The notes beneath the pieces were generated by a model. The model had not been told where the DNA came from and searched no databases. It was given only the letters and a program-made list of their open reading frames with translations. From Opitutaceae bacterium (GTDB lineage Bacteria; Verrucomicrobiota; Verrucomicrobiia; Opitutales; Opitutaceae), in assembly GCA_028280945.1 (NCBI GenBank), contig JANQKV010000020.1:1-64000 (forward strand): a stretch of DNA of 64,000 nucleotides, given 5' to 3'. Numbering within the stretch: position 1 is the first letter of the stretch; each line of letters begins with the position of its first letter. This document shows, piece by piece, positions 8,369 to 16,748 of this stretch. A program made the translations under genes and the position numbers.

Positions 8369-9118
8369 ATGATGAGCAAATTGGAGGATACTGAGATCAA
8401 ATCTTGGTTCGGCCGGGAATCGGTGGTGGAGCATTACGCTGAGGCGGCGGTCGATATCGGCCTGTGGGCATCCGAAGAACTGGTGCTGCAGCGCGTCTTC
8501 GCGCCGACGGACACCCTGCTTGAAGTGGGTTGTGGAGCAGGCCGTATTTGCCTTGGATTATGGGAATTGGGATATCGGGGAATCATCGGAACCGATTTCT
8601 CTCGGGCGATGATCCAACAAGCGCGACGGATTGCAGCCAAGTTGGACTACAGCGTGCCTCTCCGAGTGGCTGATGCGCGAAAGCTGGCGTTCGAGGAGGA
8701 GATCTTTGACGGAGTAATTTTTGGATTTAACGGCCTGATGCAGATCCCCGGGCGCGCTGACCGCCGAGGGGCTCTGGTGGAGCTCAGGCGCGTCGTGCGA
8801 CGGGGGGGGCGATTGGTCTTTACGACCCATGATCGAGCTGCCGGGTCGCCGGCGGGGTTTTGGGCGGAGGAAACACAACGTTGGGAAACCGGCGAACAGG
8901 ACCCGCGCTTGCACGAATTCGGCGACCGGATCGTGACGTCCGACCACGGGCCGATCTATATCCACATTCCCGATCGGGACGAGGTTGTCGACGATTTGAG
9001 GGCTACCGGTTGGACACTGCGTGAAGATGCGATGCGCAGTGAGATCTGCCGGGAATCGGAAGCGGTGGAAGCATTCTCAGTGGATTGCCGGTTTTGGGTG
9101 GCGGAGAAGACCGATTGA
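8369..9118 (+). CDS. Class I SAM-dependent methyltransferase
   Basis: The 249-residue protein has a clear SAM-binding motif I (LLEVGCGAGRICLGL at about residues 50-65), followed by GTDFSRAMI (motif II) and a VADARKLAFEEEIFDGV segment. This is the standard Methyltransf_25/11 Rossmann core. The substrate is unknown. ATG 8369 or ATG 8372 is preferred to the frame's earlier start at 8297, which would place the gene almost against rplU. It is divergent from rplU and its stop abuts the stop of the opposing gene. Confidence 0.85.
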   Translation: MMSKLEDTEIKSWFGRESVVEHYAEAAVDIGLWASEELVLQRVFAPTDTLLEVGCGAGRICLGLWELGYRGIIGTDFSRAMIQQARRIAAKLDYSVPLRVADARKLAFEEEIFDGVIFGFNGLMQIPGRADRRGALVELRRVVRRGGRLVFTTHDRAAGSPAGFWAEETQRWETGEQDPRLHEFGDRIVTSDHGPIYIHIPDRDEVVDDLRATGWTLREDAMRSEICRESEAVEAFSVDCRFWVAEKTD

Positions 9119-9805
9119 TCAGGGGGTGGGGGCCGGTTCTCCTTCGTTCGGCTCCACAATCACGCCACCGGCGGCGTTGATGTTTTCGATGCGTCGGAGC
9201 TCATGCATGCGGCGTTTGTGATCCGGCGAACGGACCATGTGCTCCAGCATCCGGCGCAGCACGATTTCTTCCTCCACTTCCTTTTCCTGCAGGGCTCGGA
9301 GTTCGGCCAACCGGGTTGCTTCGCGTTCGGCAGCTTCACGTTTGGTCTGCTCTGCTTCGGCAAGTTTTTGGGCGGCCTCGCGGCGGGCAATTTCAGCCTC
9401 AAGGGCGGCCCGTTCAGCTTCTTCGGCGCGGAGGCGGGCTTCACCTTGGGCGCGTTCCTTCTCGGCCCGTAATTCAGCCAGACGCGCCGTTGCGGCCGCG
9501 GCTTCACGTTCGGCGACGAGGCGAGCTGCCTCGGCTTCCGCTTGTTCCGACCGCAACTTTGCCAGGGCGGCGGCGGCGGCATCGGCCTCCTTCTGGGCTT
9601 GGAGGGCAGCAAGGCGATGGGCTTCGGCCTGCGCTTCGACTCGCCGTCGTTGTTCTTCCGCCCGGTCTTCGGCCAGCGCTCTTTCAGCGGCGAGGCGTTC
9701 CGCTTCCTGGGCCCGCTGCATCTCGGCTCGATAACTTCGGAACCCCAGCGCCCCTCCCAGCAGAGCCAAAATGATAAGAACGATAATGATGATGTTTTTA
9801 TTCAT
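9119..9805 (-). CDS. Membrane-anchored Ala/Glu/Arg-rich coiled-coil protein
   Basis: Function unknown. The 228 residues start MNKNIIIIVLIILALLGGALG, a single N-terminal transmembrane helix. Residues about 25-190 are an almost uninterrupted, highly charged coiled coil (repeats of AEAERLAAERALAE type). A short globular tail with conserved-looking RRMLEHMVRSPDHKRRMHEL follows. Start ATG 9805 overlaps the end of the upstream DUF3108 gene by 8 bases, suggesting coupled translation and an envelope role for both. Low-complexity composition makes homology searches unreliable. Confidence 0.75.
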   Translation of the reverse strand: MNKNIIIIVLIILALLGGALGFRSYRAEMQRAQEAERLAAERALAEDRAEEQRRRVEAQAEAHRLAALQAQKEADAAAAALAKLRSEQAEAEAARLVAEREAAAATARLAELRAEKERAQGEARLRAEEAERAALEAEIARREAAQKLAEAEQTKREAAEREATRLAELRALQEKEVEEEIVLRRMLEHMVRSPDHKRRMHELRRIENINAAGGVIVEPNEGEPAPTP

Positions 9806-10616
9806 GGTTCGAACTGGTGGCTTGGGCGATGTGCTCCGCGAGGGGAGGAATTGCGGGGACATGTTCAGTCAGAACAGCCATGGCGGTGCCGACCGGAACT
9901 TTGACTTCAAACCGCAGTGGAATGCGCAGATCGTCGTCGGAAACCCATACCCGGATTTCACCGCCGTCTTCGAACATGCCCCGCGGTTCAACGGGCATGC
10001 GGGGGACGAGCAGCAGCGCTTCGCGTTTGCCCGCCGGGGTATTGATGCGGGTGCGTTTTTCAATGCTGATGACCAGCTCATAGAGCTCGTCATCGAAGTA
10101 AACCGGAACCTCGCGTTCATCGCCCAGGCCGATGTCCCAATTGCGCGATTGGATCAGCGAGGTCAGAAAATCGAATGCCTGGGCTTCGGGGATTTCGATG
10201 TCGAGGGACCGCTGGGGACGCAAATGGTCCACGTAACTCGCCACCTTGCTGTCATAGTCGAGGGTGATCGTGGCATTGGTCTTTTTCTTCGAAGTTTCGG
10301 TCCACGCCGTGGCCCGCAGCAGCTTTCCCTCGCTGGGCTCGTAGAAAAACTGCCCCCAACCATCAAATTGATAGAGTGCTCGAATCAGACCACGTGTCGC
10401 GGTGTGGGTGGTGATGCGGGTGATGTTGTCCCGGGCCTCGGGGTCGCGATCGGCGACAATTTCCAACGAAGCCGCCTTCCGGAAGGGGCCCCAGGCCAAT
10501 CGGTAGACAAACTTCTCCCCGGGAGTAATCGCCAATGGCTCGGTTGTGGTTGCACCGGCAGTCACAACAAGGAGCAGTGAGACAACGATAATACGCGTGG
10601 TCACGGAGGGAAGCAT
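9798..10616 (-). CDS. DUF3108 domain exported protein
   Basis: The 272 residues carry an N-terminal signal peptide (TRIIVVSLLLVVTAGATT). A DUF3108-type body follows: AITPGEKFVYRLAWGPFRKA, then YQFDGWGQFFYEPSEGKLLRA, and a C-terminal VWVSDDDLRIPLRFEVKVPVGTA. DUF3108 proteins are periplasmic and distantly resemble lipoprotein-carrier folds; their function is not established. It is the first gene of a pair overlapping with the coiled-coil membrane protein downstream. Confidence 0.85.
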   Translation of the reverse strand: MLPSVTTRIIVVSLLLVVTAGATTTEPLAITPGEKFVYRLAWGPFRKAASLEIVADRDPEARDNITRITTHTATRGLIRALYQFDGWGQFFYEPSEGKLLRATAWTETSKKKTNATITLDYDSKVASYVDHLRPQRSLDIEIPEAQAFDFLTSLIQSRNWDIGLGDEREVPVYFDDELYELVISIEKRTRINTPAGKREALLLVPRMPVEPRGMFEDGGEIRVWVSDDDLRIPLRFEVKVPVGTAMAVLTEHVPAIPPLAEHIAQATSSNHE

Positions 10617-10703
10617 GGCGAGACAACGATTTGAGTCAAAGGAGGATAGAAGTAGGAAACGCGGCGCGGCGGCCGGTTCCGTCCGACGGCAAGGAATCAG
10701 CCA

Positions 10704-11690
10704 CTAAAATCCCAGTTCAAGCTGGTTGGTCCTGCCCAAGGCCCAGGCGTCCCAGCCCCGGGATCGCAGATCCGCGGCAAACTCGGTGGCGAAGCCATGC
10801 ACGGTGAATATACGCTGCGGTTGAACGGCCTCCACAAATGCCAGCAGTTCCGGGTAATCCGCATGGTCGGAAAGAGGGAAGGCCGCGTCGGTTCGCGAAC
10901 GGTAGTGCGTTTGCTCATCCAGGGCCCATCCCGTAAGTACCGCGGTCCGGATGGGGGAGATGGCCTCGAACAGCTCACTTTTGAGCGCCTGCTGGGGGGC
11001 AATGATGACGTGGCCGGATGCCATCAGGGGGGCCAGCGAAGTGTAGGACGGGAAAGAGTATCCGATTTCTTCATACACACGGGTTACCGCTTCCACCCGC
11101 GGGTGAAGCATGATGTCCAGTCCGGCGCCGGCGAGATGGCTGAGAATTTCCTGGCTCCGGCCGAGGCTGTAGCCGAGCAATACCGGGATTTCCCCTGCCG
11201 CCAGCGTGTCCCGGCAAAAGGCGATCGCCCGCTGCATGGTCTTTTCCGCGGGCGGAAAGACGTAATGGGGCCGGGCGAAGGTGGTCTCCATGATGAGTAC
11301 ATCGGCGGCGGGTCGGGCGCAGTTTTCAACCGTGCGCGAGGGGCGGGTTTTGAAATCCCCGGTATAGAGAAGGCGGCCAAAATCCGAATGCTCAATCAGG
11401 ACCTGGGCCGATCCCAAAACATGGCCGGCGGGAACCAGCTTGGCGGTGGCCATCGGGGTGATGGCAACGGATTCGTTGAAATCGAGATTCCGCACTTTTT
11501 GACCCGGTGAAGCGCCCCGCGCCGCAATCAGCCGAGCGGTTCGGCTGGTGCAGATCGCTTCGCCGTGCCGCGCGACGTGATCGGAATGAGCGTGGGTAAT
11601 GATGGCGCGCCGGGCCGGACGGTGGGCATCAAGGTGCCATTCGATTTGCGGCAACCAAATGCCGTTCCGACTGCGGACTTCCCACGCCAT
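10704..11690 (-). CDS. MBL-fold exonuclease-like protein (DNA-ligase-associated type)
   Basis: The 328 residues have the metallo-beta-lactamase metal motif ITHAHSDHV near residue 35, PAGHVLGSAQV, YTGDFKTRPS and a C-terminal PLSDHADYPELL plus VTVHGFA-like strand. This order resembles the ligase-associated exonuclease family, related to beta-CASP nucleases, that is usually paired with an ATP-dependent DNA ligase and an Lhr-like helicase. Neither partner is here. ATG 11690 (MAWEVRSRNG) gives a 4-base gap from the upstream gene; the longer frame from 11714 would overlap it. It is probably cotranscribed with the zinc-ribbon and AI-2E permease genes. Confidence 0.82.
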   Translation of the reverse strand: MAWEVRSRNGIWLPQIEWHLDAHRPARRAIITHAHSDHVARHGEAICTSRTARLIAARGASPGQKVRNLDFNESVAITPMATAKLVPAGHVLGSAQVLIEHSDFGRLLYTGDFKTRPSRTVENCARPAADVLIMETTFARPHYVFPPAEKTMQRAIAFCRDTLAAGEIPVLLGYSLGRSQEILSHLAGAGLDIMLHPRVEAVTRVYEEIGYSFPSYTSLAPLMASGHVIIAPQQALKSELFEAISPIRTAVLTGWALDEQTHYRSRTDAAFPLSDHADYPELLAFVEAVQPQRIFTVHGFATEFAADLRSRGWDAWALGRTNQLELGF

Positions 11691-11694
11691 GAGC

Positions 11695-11952
11695 TCAACG
11701 GAGGCCGAGCACAAAGAGGAGAAATGCGATCAACGCAGCAACCCCCGCCGCCCACCAATACCAAGGAAGTTCACGGGCCAGCGGGCGATCGTCCGGCGAG
11801 TCTCCCCACGCCTCGTCCGGCAAATCGATGCCGTCATAGATGTCGGTCTCGCGCCAGCCCGTGCGTTCGTCGGCCCCACATTCCGGGCACGATTTGGCGC
11901 CGCGCGGAATATCCGTGCCGCAGTTGGCACACTCTGAGGGGGCTGGGTTCAT
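11695..11952 (-). CDS. Zinc-ribbon protein with C-terminal transmembrane helix
   Basis: This is an 85-residue protein. Residues 8-26 form a zinc ribbon (CANC, then CPEC); an acidic linker follows, and residues about 63-84 (WWAAGVAALIAFLLFVLGL) are a membrane helix. Function is unknown. The start ATG directly follows the stop of the AI-2E permease gene, so it is translationally linked to it. Confidence 0.8.
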   Translation of the reverse strand: MNPAPSECANCGTDIPRGAKSCPECGADERTGWRETDIYDGIDLPDEAWGDSPDDRPLARELPWYWWAAGVAALIAFLLFVLGLR

Positions 11953-13101
11953 TTAAACCGTGTGAAAGTATTTTTGCCGGGCCAGCCGCCAGGCGGTGAC
12001 GAAGAAAGCGGTCAACGGGATGGCGAGAATCATGCCGAGAATACCATCAAAGGCGGTGCCCCAGAAAAACACTGCGAAGATAATCGTAACGGGATGAAGC
12101 CCGGTGCGATCGCCCATGATCTTGGGGGTGAGAAACCAGCCCTCGATGTTTTGCACGATGATGAAGACCACCAGCGTAAGCGCGAGCAGCACCCAGCCGC
12201 CATCGGGTTGAAAAAATGCGAGCGGAAGCGTAAGGCTCAGTCCCACGATGGTTCCAAGGTAGGGGATGATGTTCAGAATTCCCAGGGTGAGCCCCAAAAC
12301 CAATGCGAACTTCAGGCCGACCAGCCAGAATCCCAGGGTAAGCAGGAGCCCCATGATCAGTCCGATCAGCAATTGGCCACGGAAAAACGAAACCACGATG
12401 TCGATGAAGTTGCGCACCAGAAACACGACGTCATCCCGAATGCCTTTTTCCAGAAAAGTGAGTTGCTTGTCCAAACTCCCGGTCGGGTCGCGGCGAGACA
12501 GCAGGAAGAAGAACAGGTAGATCGGCACGATCGCCAGGGAGGCGGCAAAGCCAAAAACCCCCAGAGCGCCGGCGCCGGCGGCCCGAATCGAGGGAATTGC
12601 AGTTGAAAGCAGATTGTTGGCCTCGGCGGTGATGCCGGAAAGCAGCGACTTGACGGTGGGATTCTCGGCGTGCCGTTGGGCAATTTCGACCCAAGCGGGG
12701 TAGTTGGCTTCGACGAATTCCCGGGCGCTGGCCCAAGCGACGGGCACGAAGGCGATGAAATCCAGCAACTGTTCGATAATAGCGGGGATGATCAGCACGA
12801 GAAATCCGCCGCCGGCCAATGCGACCAATGCATAAAGAATGGTCACCGAAGCAACCCGGGTAAGTTTCATCCGCTCCTCGAGCAACGTCACGGCCGGACG
12901 CAAGACCAAGGCCGCCACGCCGGCGGCGGTAATGGGCCAGAGCACGTCGGCAAAAAAACCCACCAAGCGGGCGAAAACGATGAAGGAAACCGCGGAAAGC
13001 CACGCAATCGTAGCCAATGCGACGAATCCCAAAGCGAAGCCCACCAACCGACGCTGCCGGTCCGTGAGCAAACTTGGACGGGTCTCGCTGGATTCAGACA
13101 T
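11953..13101 (-). CDS. AI-2E/PerM-family membrane transporter
   Basis: The 382 residues show about eight hydrophobic segments and the family's late signature (LGILNIIPYLGTIVGLSL, then PKIMGDRTGLHPVTIIFAVFFWG). PerM/TqsA/YdiK proteins are inner-membrane permeases; some export autoinducer-2 and others are Na+/H+ antiporter-like, so the substrate is open. It is the first gene of a tight minus-strand group of three, with the next gene starting on the base after its stop. Confidence 0.9.
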   Translation of the reverse strand: MSESSETRPSLLTDRQRRLVGFALGFVALATIAWLSAVSFIVFARLVGFFADVLWPITAAGVAALVLRPAVTLLEERMKLTRVASVTILYALVALAGGGFLVLIIPAIIEQLLDFIAFVPVAWASAREFVEANYPAWVEIAQRHAENPTVKSLLSGITAEANNLLSTAIPSIRAAGAGALGVFGFAASLAIVPIYLFFFLLSRRDPTGSLDKQLTFLEKGIRDDVVFLVRNFIDIVVSFFRGQLLIGLIMGLLLTLGFWLVGLKFALVLGLTLGILNIIPYLGTIVGLSLTLPLAFFQPDGGWVLLALTLVVFIIVQNIEGWFLTPKIMGDRTGLHPVTIIFAVFFWGTAFDGILGMILAIPLTAFFVTAWRLARQKYFHTV

Positions 13102-13232
13102 GGGTGTGTTTCAAGCAGGCCCCGCCCGGAAAGAGAATGATAAAGCGTTGTGAAATGGGCGATTCCACCTTCACACGAAGTCACCGAGAGCGACTGGAGC
13201 CCCATAGGAAATGGCGCGATGCTTGGATACGA

Positions 13233-13264
13233 AAAACCCGCGACCGATATGATCGCGGGTTTTG
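13233..13264 (-). terminator. Intrinsic terminator after tRNA-Arg
   Basis: A near-perfect hairpin with 11-bp arms, AAAACCCGCGA / TCGCGGGTTTT, starts just after the tRNA 3' end. Both flanks are A/T-rich, so it may work in both directions and also shield the region around the AI-2E gene. Confidence 0.85.
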
Positions 13265-13268
13265 AAAG

Positions 13269-13345
<77 letters not shown>

Positions 13346-13441
13346 GTGGGAGGGCCAAAAAGCGAAGTTTGGTCAGCCAGTGCAAGCGCATATTTTCGGT
13401 TTCGCGCCACCTGTGACCCGCCAGAGGTTCTTTCTTGAGCG

Positions 13442-14404
13442 TTAATCGACGAAGTAGATTTCGACGAGGACCTCGCCCCCCACACTGTCGGAGTCGTTGC
13501 GAACCACGATATTGTAGATTCCCGGATTCAGGGTCGTCAGAATAGCGGCATCCTGCGAACTTCCGAGCAGAGCAAACGCACCCACGGCAACAAAAGCTGA
13601 GGTGTCGACGTCCTCCCAGTCGTCATTTTCGGCGATTACCTCTCCATCCTGAAGGATCTGCAGCTCGGGGTCGACCAACGGGGTCGTTACGTCAAACGCT
13701 GAAAGCGTGGGGCCGATCGCGCGCACGAGCACGCGCCGAGGGTTTTCACCGCCTACCACAAAACCGGGTTGGACGACTTCTCCCGGGGCAAGAGTCGTTC
13801 GCATCGAAACGTTGGTCAGGGGGGCCAGTGATCGAGTATCAGAGTCAGTGGGCAGAGGAGGAGAGTCGTTCAAAGTCTCGAAACTCACATTTGCCGGAAG
13901 GGTGCCGGAGAAATCGACCGAACCCGACGGAGTGTAGGTTCGGATAATGACTGTGCCAGTAGTTGGCCCCGTTATGGTCGACTCAAAATCGATGTCCCCA
14001 CCGGAGCTGGCGGTGCTAAGGGTTATCGTCCCGGGCTGAGCGAATACAACAGGGCCAGCGAAGTCCCAGGAAGAGGCCGTGCCGGAGAATTCGGTGGTGT
14101 CAAAAACAGTGGTGCCTTCCACATCGACATCTCCCGTGGCGCGTAGCAAAGGGGCCGTGATAGTGAAGTCCTCGGCTGCATCAATTGCGGCCACGGGACG
14201 GTTGCGGCCGATGTCGCTGTTGGCCGTAAATGACTCGGCGACTTCGATATTAAAGTTGCCATCAACTCGGCCGTTGGTGGTGAGCGAACCCTCCGCGTCG
14301 AGGTCCTCCGTGAGAACGAGATCCTCCGCTACCGTGGTATCTTCGGTGAAGGTGATGGCCAGACTGGAAAGGGGAAGGAGCAGTGCAACAAAAGCAAAAC
14401 GCAT
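13442..14404 (-). CDS. Secreted beta-rich protein with shared C-terminal module
   Basis: Function unknown. The 320 residues begin with a signal peptide (MRFAFVALLLPLSSLA). A stretch rich in Thr, Ser, Glu and Asp with a repetitive beta pattern follows (about 20-190), consistent with a parallel beta-helix or filamentous passenger. From about residue 200 the C-terminus is a distinct module: LTNVSMRT, GFVVGGENPRRVLVRAIGPTL, ENDDWED, GSSQDAAILTTLNPG, final VEIYFVD. The same module occurs twice in the protein encoded at 43798-46581, so it is likely a sorting or cell-surface domain. Start ATG 14404 is set by the signal peptide. Confidence 0.8.
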   Translation of the reverse strand: MRFAFVALLLPLSSLAITFTEDTTVAEDLVLTEDLDAEGSLTTNGRVDGNFNIEVAESFTANSDIGRNRPVAAIDAAEDFTITAPLLRATGDVDVEGTTVFDTTEFSGTASSWDFAGPVVFAQPGTITLSTASSGGDIDFESTITGPTTGTVIIRTYTPSGSVDFSGTLPANVSFETLNDSPPLPTDSDTRSLAPLTNVSMRTTLAPGEVVQPGFVVGGENPRRVLVRAIGPTLSAFDVTTPLVDPELQILQDGEVIAENDDWEDVDTSAFVAVGAFALLGSSQDAAILTTLNPGIYNIVVRNDSDSVGGEVLVEIYFVD

Positions 14405-14565
14405 GGGAACCTGAGTTGAGAGTAGACAATGAATTAAAGCATGCGAACAGACCCCGAGTCGCTGATGCCCCCGGGCCCGCTCGAACAACCGGCTTGGCGT
14501 GGGAAACGGATGGAGATGATGTCCGGCTTCAAGTTTCCGAAACCGATTTTTGGCAACATTCGCTC

Positions 14566-14598
14566 AAAAAAACCCGCCCTTCGGAAAGAAGGGCGGGT
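14566..14598 (-). terminator. Intrinsic terminator of hpf
   Basis: On the minus strand ACCCGCCCTT / AAGGGCGGGT forms a hairpin followed by a run of seven T. It lies about 25 bases after the hpf stop. Confidence 0.88.
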
Positions 14599-14624
14599 CA
14601 AATGGTGGAACGAGGTTGCCTGGG

Positions 14625-14999
14625 TCAGGCGATGAACGCACGCATCCCGGCAAGGTCCGGGGTTATTCCGGTGCGGTGTCGCTTCACCTTAAAGAAGCGA
14701 GAACGACGGCGGAGCATGCGGTCCAATTTGTCGACGAGAAGGGAGACGGATTTGTGACAGTCTTCGCTGGACACGGAGGCGTTCATGTCGGGGCCATTTA
14801 TCGACAGGTGGCCTTTGGCCGTGAAGCGATGTTCTGGGTTTTGTTCGGCGTCGAATTCGAGATCGATGCGAAGCCGTTTGATGCGCTCTTCATGACGAAA
14901 CAATCGATCCGACTTTTCCTGCACGAAGATCTTGAGCGACGGCGTGAGGTCCAGGTGGATTCCAGATACGATCAGTTCGTTTGCGCGGTTTTCATTCAT
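14625..14999 (-). CDS. hpf: Ribosome hibernation-promoting factor, short form
   Basis: HPF/YfiA binds the 30S decoding region in slow growth and promotes inactive ribosome dimers. The 124 residues show the beta-alpha-beta-beta-beta-alpha plan: IVSGIHLDLTPSLKIFVQEK, FRHEERIKRLRIDLEF, KGHLSINGPDMNAS and SVSLLVDKLDRMLRR. The long-form C-terminal dimerisation domain is absent. Start ATG 14999 has AAAGGAAAC upstream as a reasonable ribosome-binding site. It is divergent from the SDR gene and ends in its own terminator. Confidence 0.9.
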   Translation of the reverse strand: MNENRANELIVSGIHLDLTPSLKIFVQEKSDRLFRHEERIKRLRIDLEFDAEQNPEHRFTAKGHLSINGPDMNASVSSEDCHKSVSLLVDKLDRMLRRRSRFFKVKRHRTGITPDLAGMRAFIA

Positions 15000-15069
15000 G
15001 TTATTTTGTTTCCTTTCGGGTTGGTTGGCCGATGAAAGTGGCAGCCGCTTCCGCCGAGAAAAACACCTC

Positions 15070-15873
15070 ATGTCCCAGCTTAATAAACTCCATTTTCCTT
15101 ATGCCGCGGTCGTGGTAACCGGGGGATCTTCCGGGATTGGAAAATCGTTCATCAAGCACATCAAAAACGTGAATTCTGATGTGCCCCTATGCAATCTTTC
15201 TCGACGTGTTCCGGAGGGCTTTTCAGATGAGCTTAAGCGACGTGGAGTCACGGTTGACCTCAGTGATGTTGCTTCTCGAGCGAAGGCGATAGAGGCGGTA
15301 TTAGCGTTTCTTGATGAAGTCGACTGCAACGGTCCGATTTTGCTCATTAACAACGCTGGGTTCGGAAGTTACGGAGAGTTTCATCGAGGTGAGGCGGCTC
15401 TGCAGCGAGAGATCATTGAAGTAAATCTTAACGCGATCATCGATCTCACCGCCGGGCTCATGCCCATCCTCCTGAAACGGGGAGGGATGGTGATGAATGT
15501 CGCCTCGATTACGGCGTTTCAGCCCACCCCTTACATTGCGACCTATGGTGCGACCAAGGCGTTTCTTTTGCACTGGGGATATTCCTTGAGACACGAGCTG
15601 CGAGACACCTCAGTTTCCGTGATGACCGTGTGTCCGGGATCAACCGAAACGCCGTTCCATGATCGCGCGGGCATGAATGTGAAAGGGCCAACGTCAAAGT
15701 TTGCCCAAACTCCGGATCAGGTGGCCCACGAGGCGCTGATTGCCCTGGCCAAGGGCAAGGCCCATGTCGTCACCGGCTGGAGCAACAAGGTGATGACCAA
15801 ACTGGCAACGATTTTGCCATGGGGTCTTGTCACACGCATGAGCGGAGCGGTGCTCGCGCATTTACGGCGATGA
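15070..15873 (+). CDS. Short-chain dehydrogenase/reductase
   Basis: The 267 residues form a classical SDR: cofactor motif TGGSSGIGKS near residue 16, NNAGFGSYGE, and the catalytic set Ser (NVASIT), Tyr and Lys in YGATKAFL (YxxxK), then a CPGSTETPF loop. Resemblance to the DltE/YqjQ subgroup suggests an NADPH-linked reductase acting on a lipid or small carbonyl; the substrate is not determinable. Start ATG 15070 is chosen because the Rossmann strand begins about 10 residues later. The stop overlaps the pseudouridine synthase start by four bases. Confidence 0.9.
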   Translation: MSQLNKLHFPYAAVVVTGGSSGIGKSFIKHIKNVNSDVPLCNLSRRVPEGFSDELKRRGVTVDLSDVASRAKAIEAVLAFLDEVDCNGPILLINNAGFGSYGEFHRGEAALQREIIEVNLNAIIDLTAGLMPILLKRGGMVMNVASITAFQPTPYIATYGATKAFLLHWGYSLRHELRDTSVSVMTVCPGSTETPFHDRAGMNVKGPTSKFAQTPDQVAHEALIALAKGKAHVVTGWSNKVMTKLATILPWGLVTRMSGAVLAHLRR

Positions 15874-16682
15874 GTGATGAACGGCCCTACGGCCCGTGGC
15901 CGCCCCGGCCGTTTCGGGCGGAGCGGGTTACGCTCATTCCGCCCGAGGAACTGGAGTCGTGGATCATTCACGAGGACGAGGATTTGTTGGTGGTCAACAA
16001 ATCCGGGGAAGCCGTATGCCATCCATCGAAATTTGGACCGACTTCAAGTTTGGTTGGGGCGGCCCGGGTTTACACCGGGTTGGATTTGGTGCATCTGGTC
16101 TTTCGTCTCGATCGGGAGACCAGTGGGGTTGTGGTCATGGCGAAGCATCCGGCGATGGCGAGTCGACTGCAGAAAGCCATGCAAACACGAAAAGTCGGTA
16201 AACGATATCTGGCGATTCTGACGGGAGACTTGAATGAAACCACCCTCGTCGATCAACCCCTGGGGCCCGACCATAACAGCCCGGTGCACGTGAAGGACAA
16301 AGTGCGGGACGATGGGAAACCAGCAAGCACCGTGTTCACTCCGTTGGTGACCCGAAATGGATTTACGTTCTGTGAAGTCCATCCCCGGACGGGGCGCAAA
16401 CACCAGATTCGGGCCCATGCCGCCTGGCTGGGTCATGCAGTGGTGGGGGACAAGATCTATGGTCCTGATGCCCGGTATTTTTTGACCTTCATTGAGGAGG
16501 GTTTCACCGCCGAATTGCAGTCTGCCTTGCTCCTGCGGCGACAGGCTCTGCACTGTGCGGAAATCGATCTGCGGGCAGCCGGCGTGGATCACGTGTTTTG
16601 CGCTCCGCTTTTGCCCGATGTCGCAGACTTTGCCCGGGGCCGGTTAAAGATGACGACGGAAGAACTGAATCCGTGGATTTAA
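15870..16682 (+). CDS. RluA-family RNA pseudouridine synthase
   Basis: The enzyme isomerises uridine to pseudouridine in rRNA or tRNA. The 270 residues contain the catalytic-Asp motif FRLDRETSGVVVMAK (usually HRLD), KRYLAILTG, and the family's PRTGRKHQIRAHAAWLGHAVVGDKIYG block. There is no N-terminal S4 domain, so it is closer to RluA/RluC-short or TruC forms; the exact target base is open. Start ATG 15870 overlaps the SDR stop (ATGA), which points to coupled translation. Confidence 0.9.
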   Translation: MSDERPYGPWPPRPFRAERVTLIPPEELESWIIHEDEDLLVVNKSGEAVCHPSKFGPTSSLVGAARVYTGLDLVHLVFRLDRETSGVVVMAKHPAMASRLQKAMQTRKVGKRYLAILTGDLNETTLVDQPLGPDHNSPVHVKDKVRDDGKPASTVFTPLVTRNGFTFCEVHPRTGRKHQIRAHAAWLGHAVVGDKIYGPDARYFLTFIEEGFTAELQSALLLRRQALHCAEIDLRAAGVDHVFCAPLLPDVADFARGRLKMTTEELNPWI

Positions 16683-16748
16683 GCAACTTATTGCGGCGGA
16701 ATGAGTCCGGAGCTTGCGCAGTTCTTGTCCGGGCTTCTGTTTCTCCGC

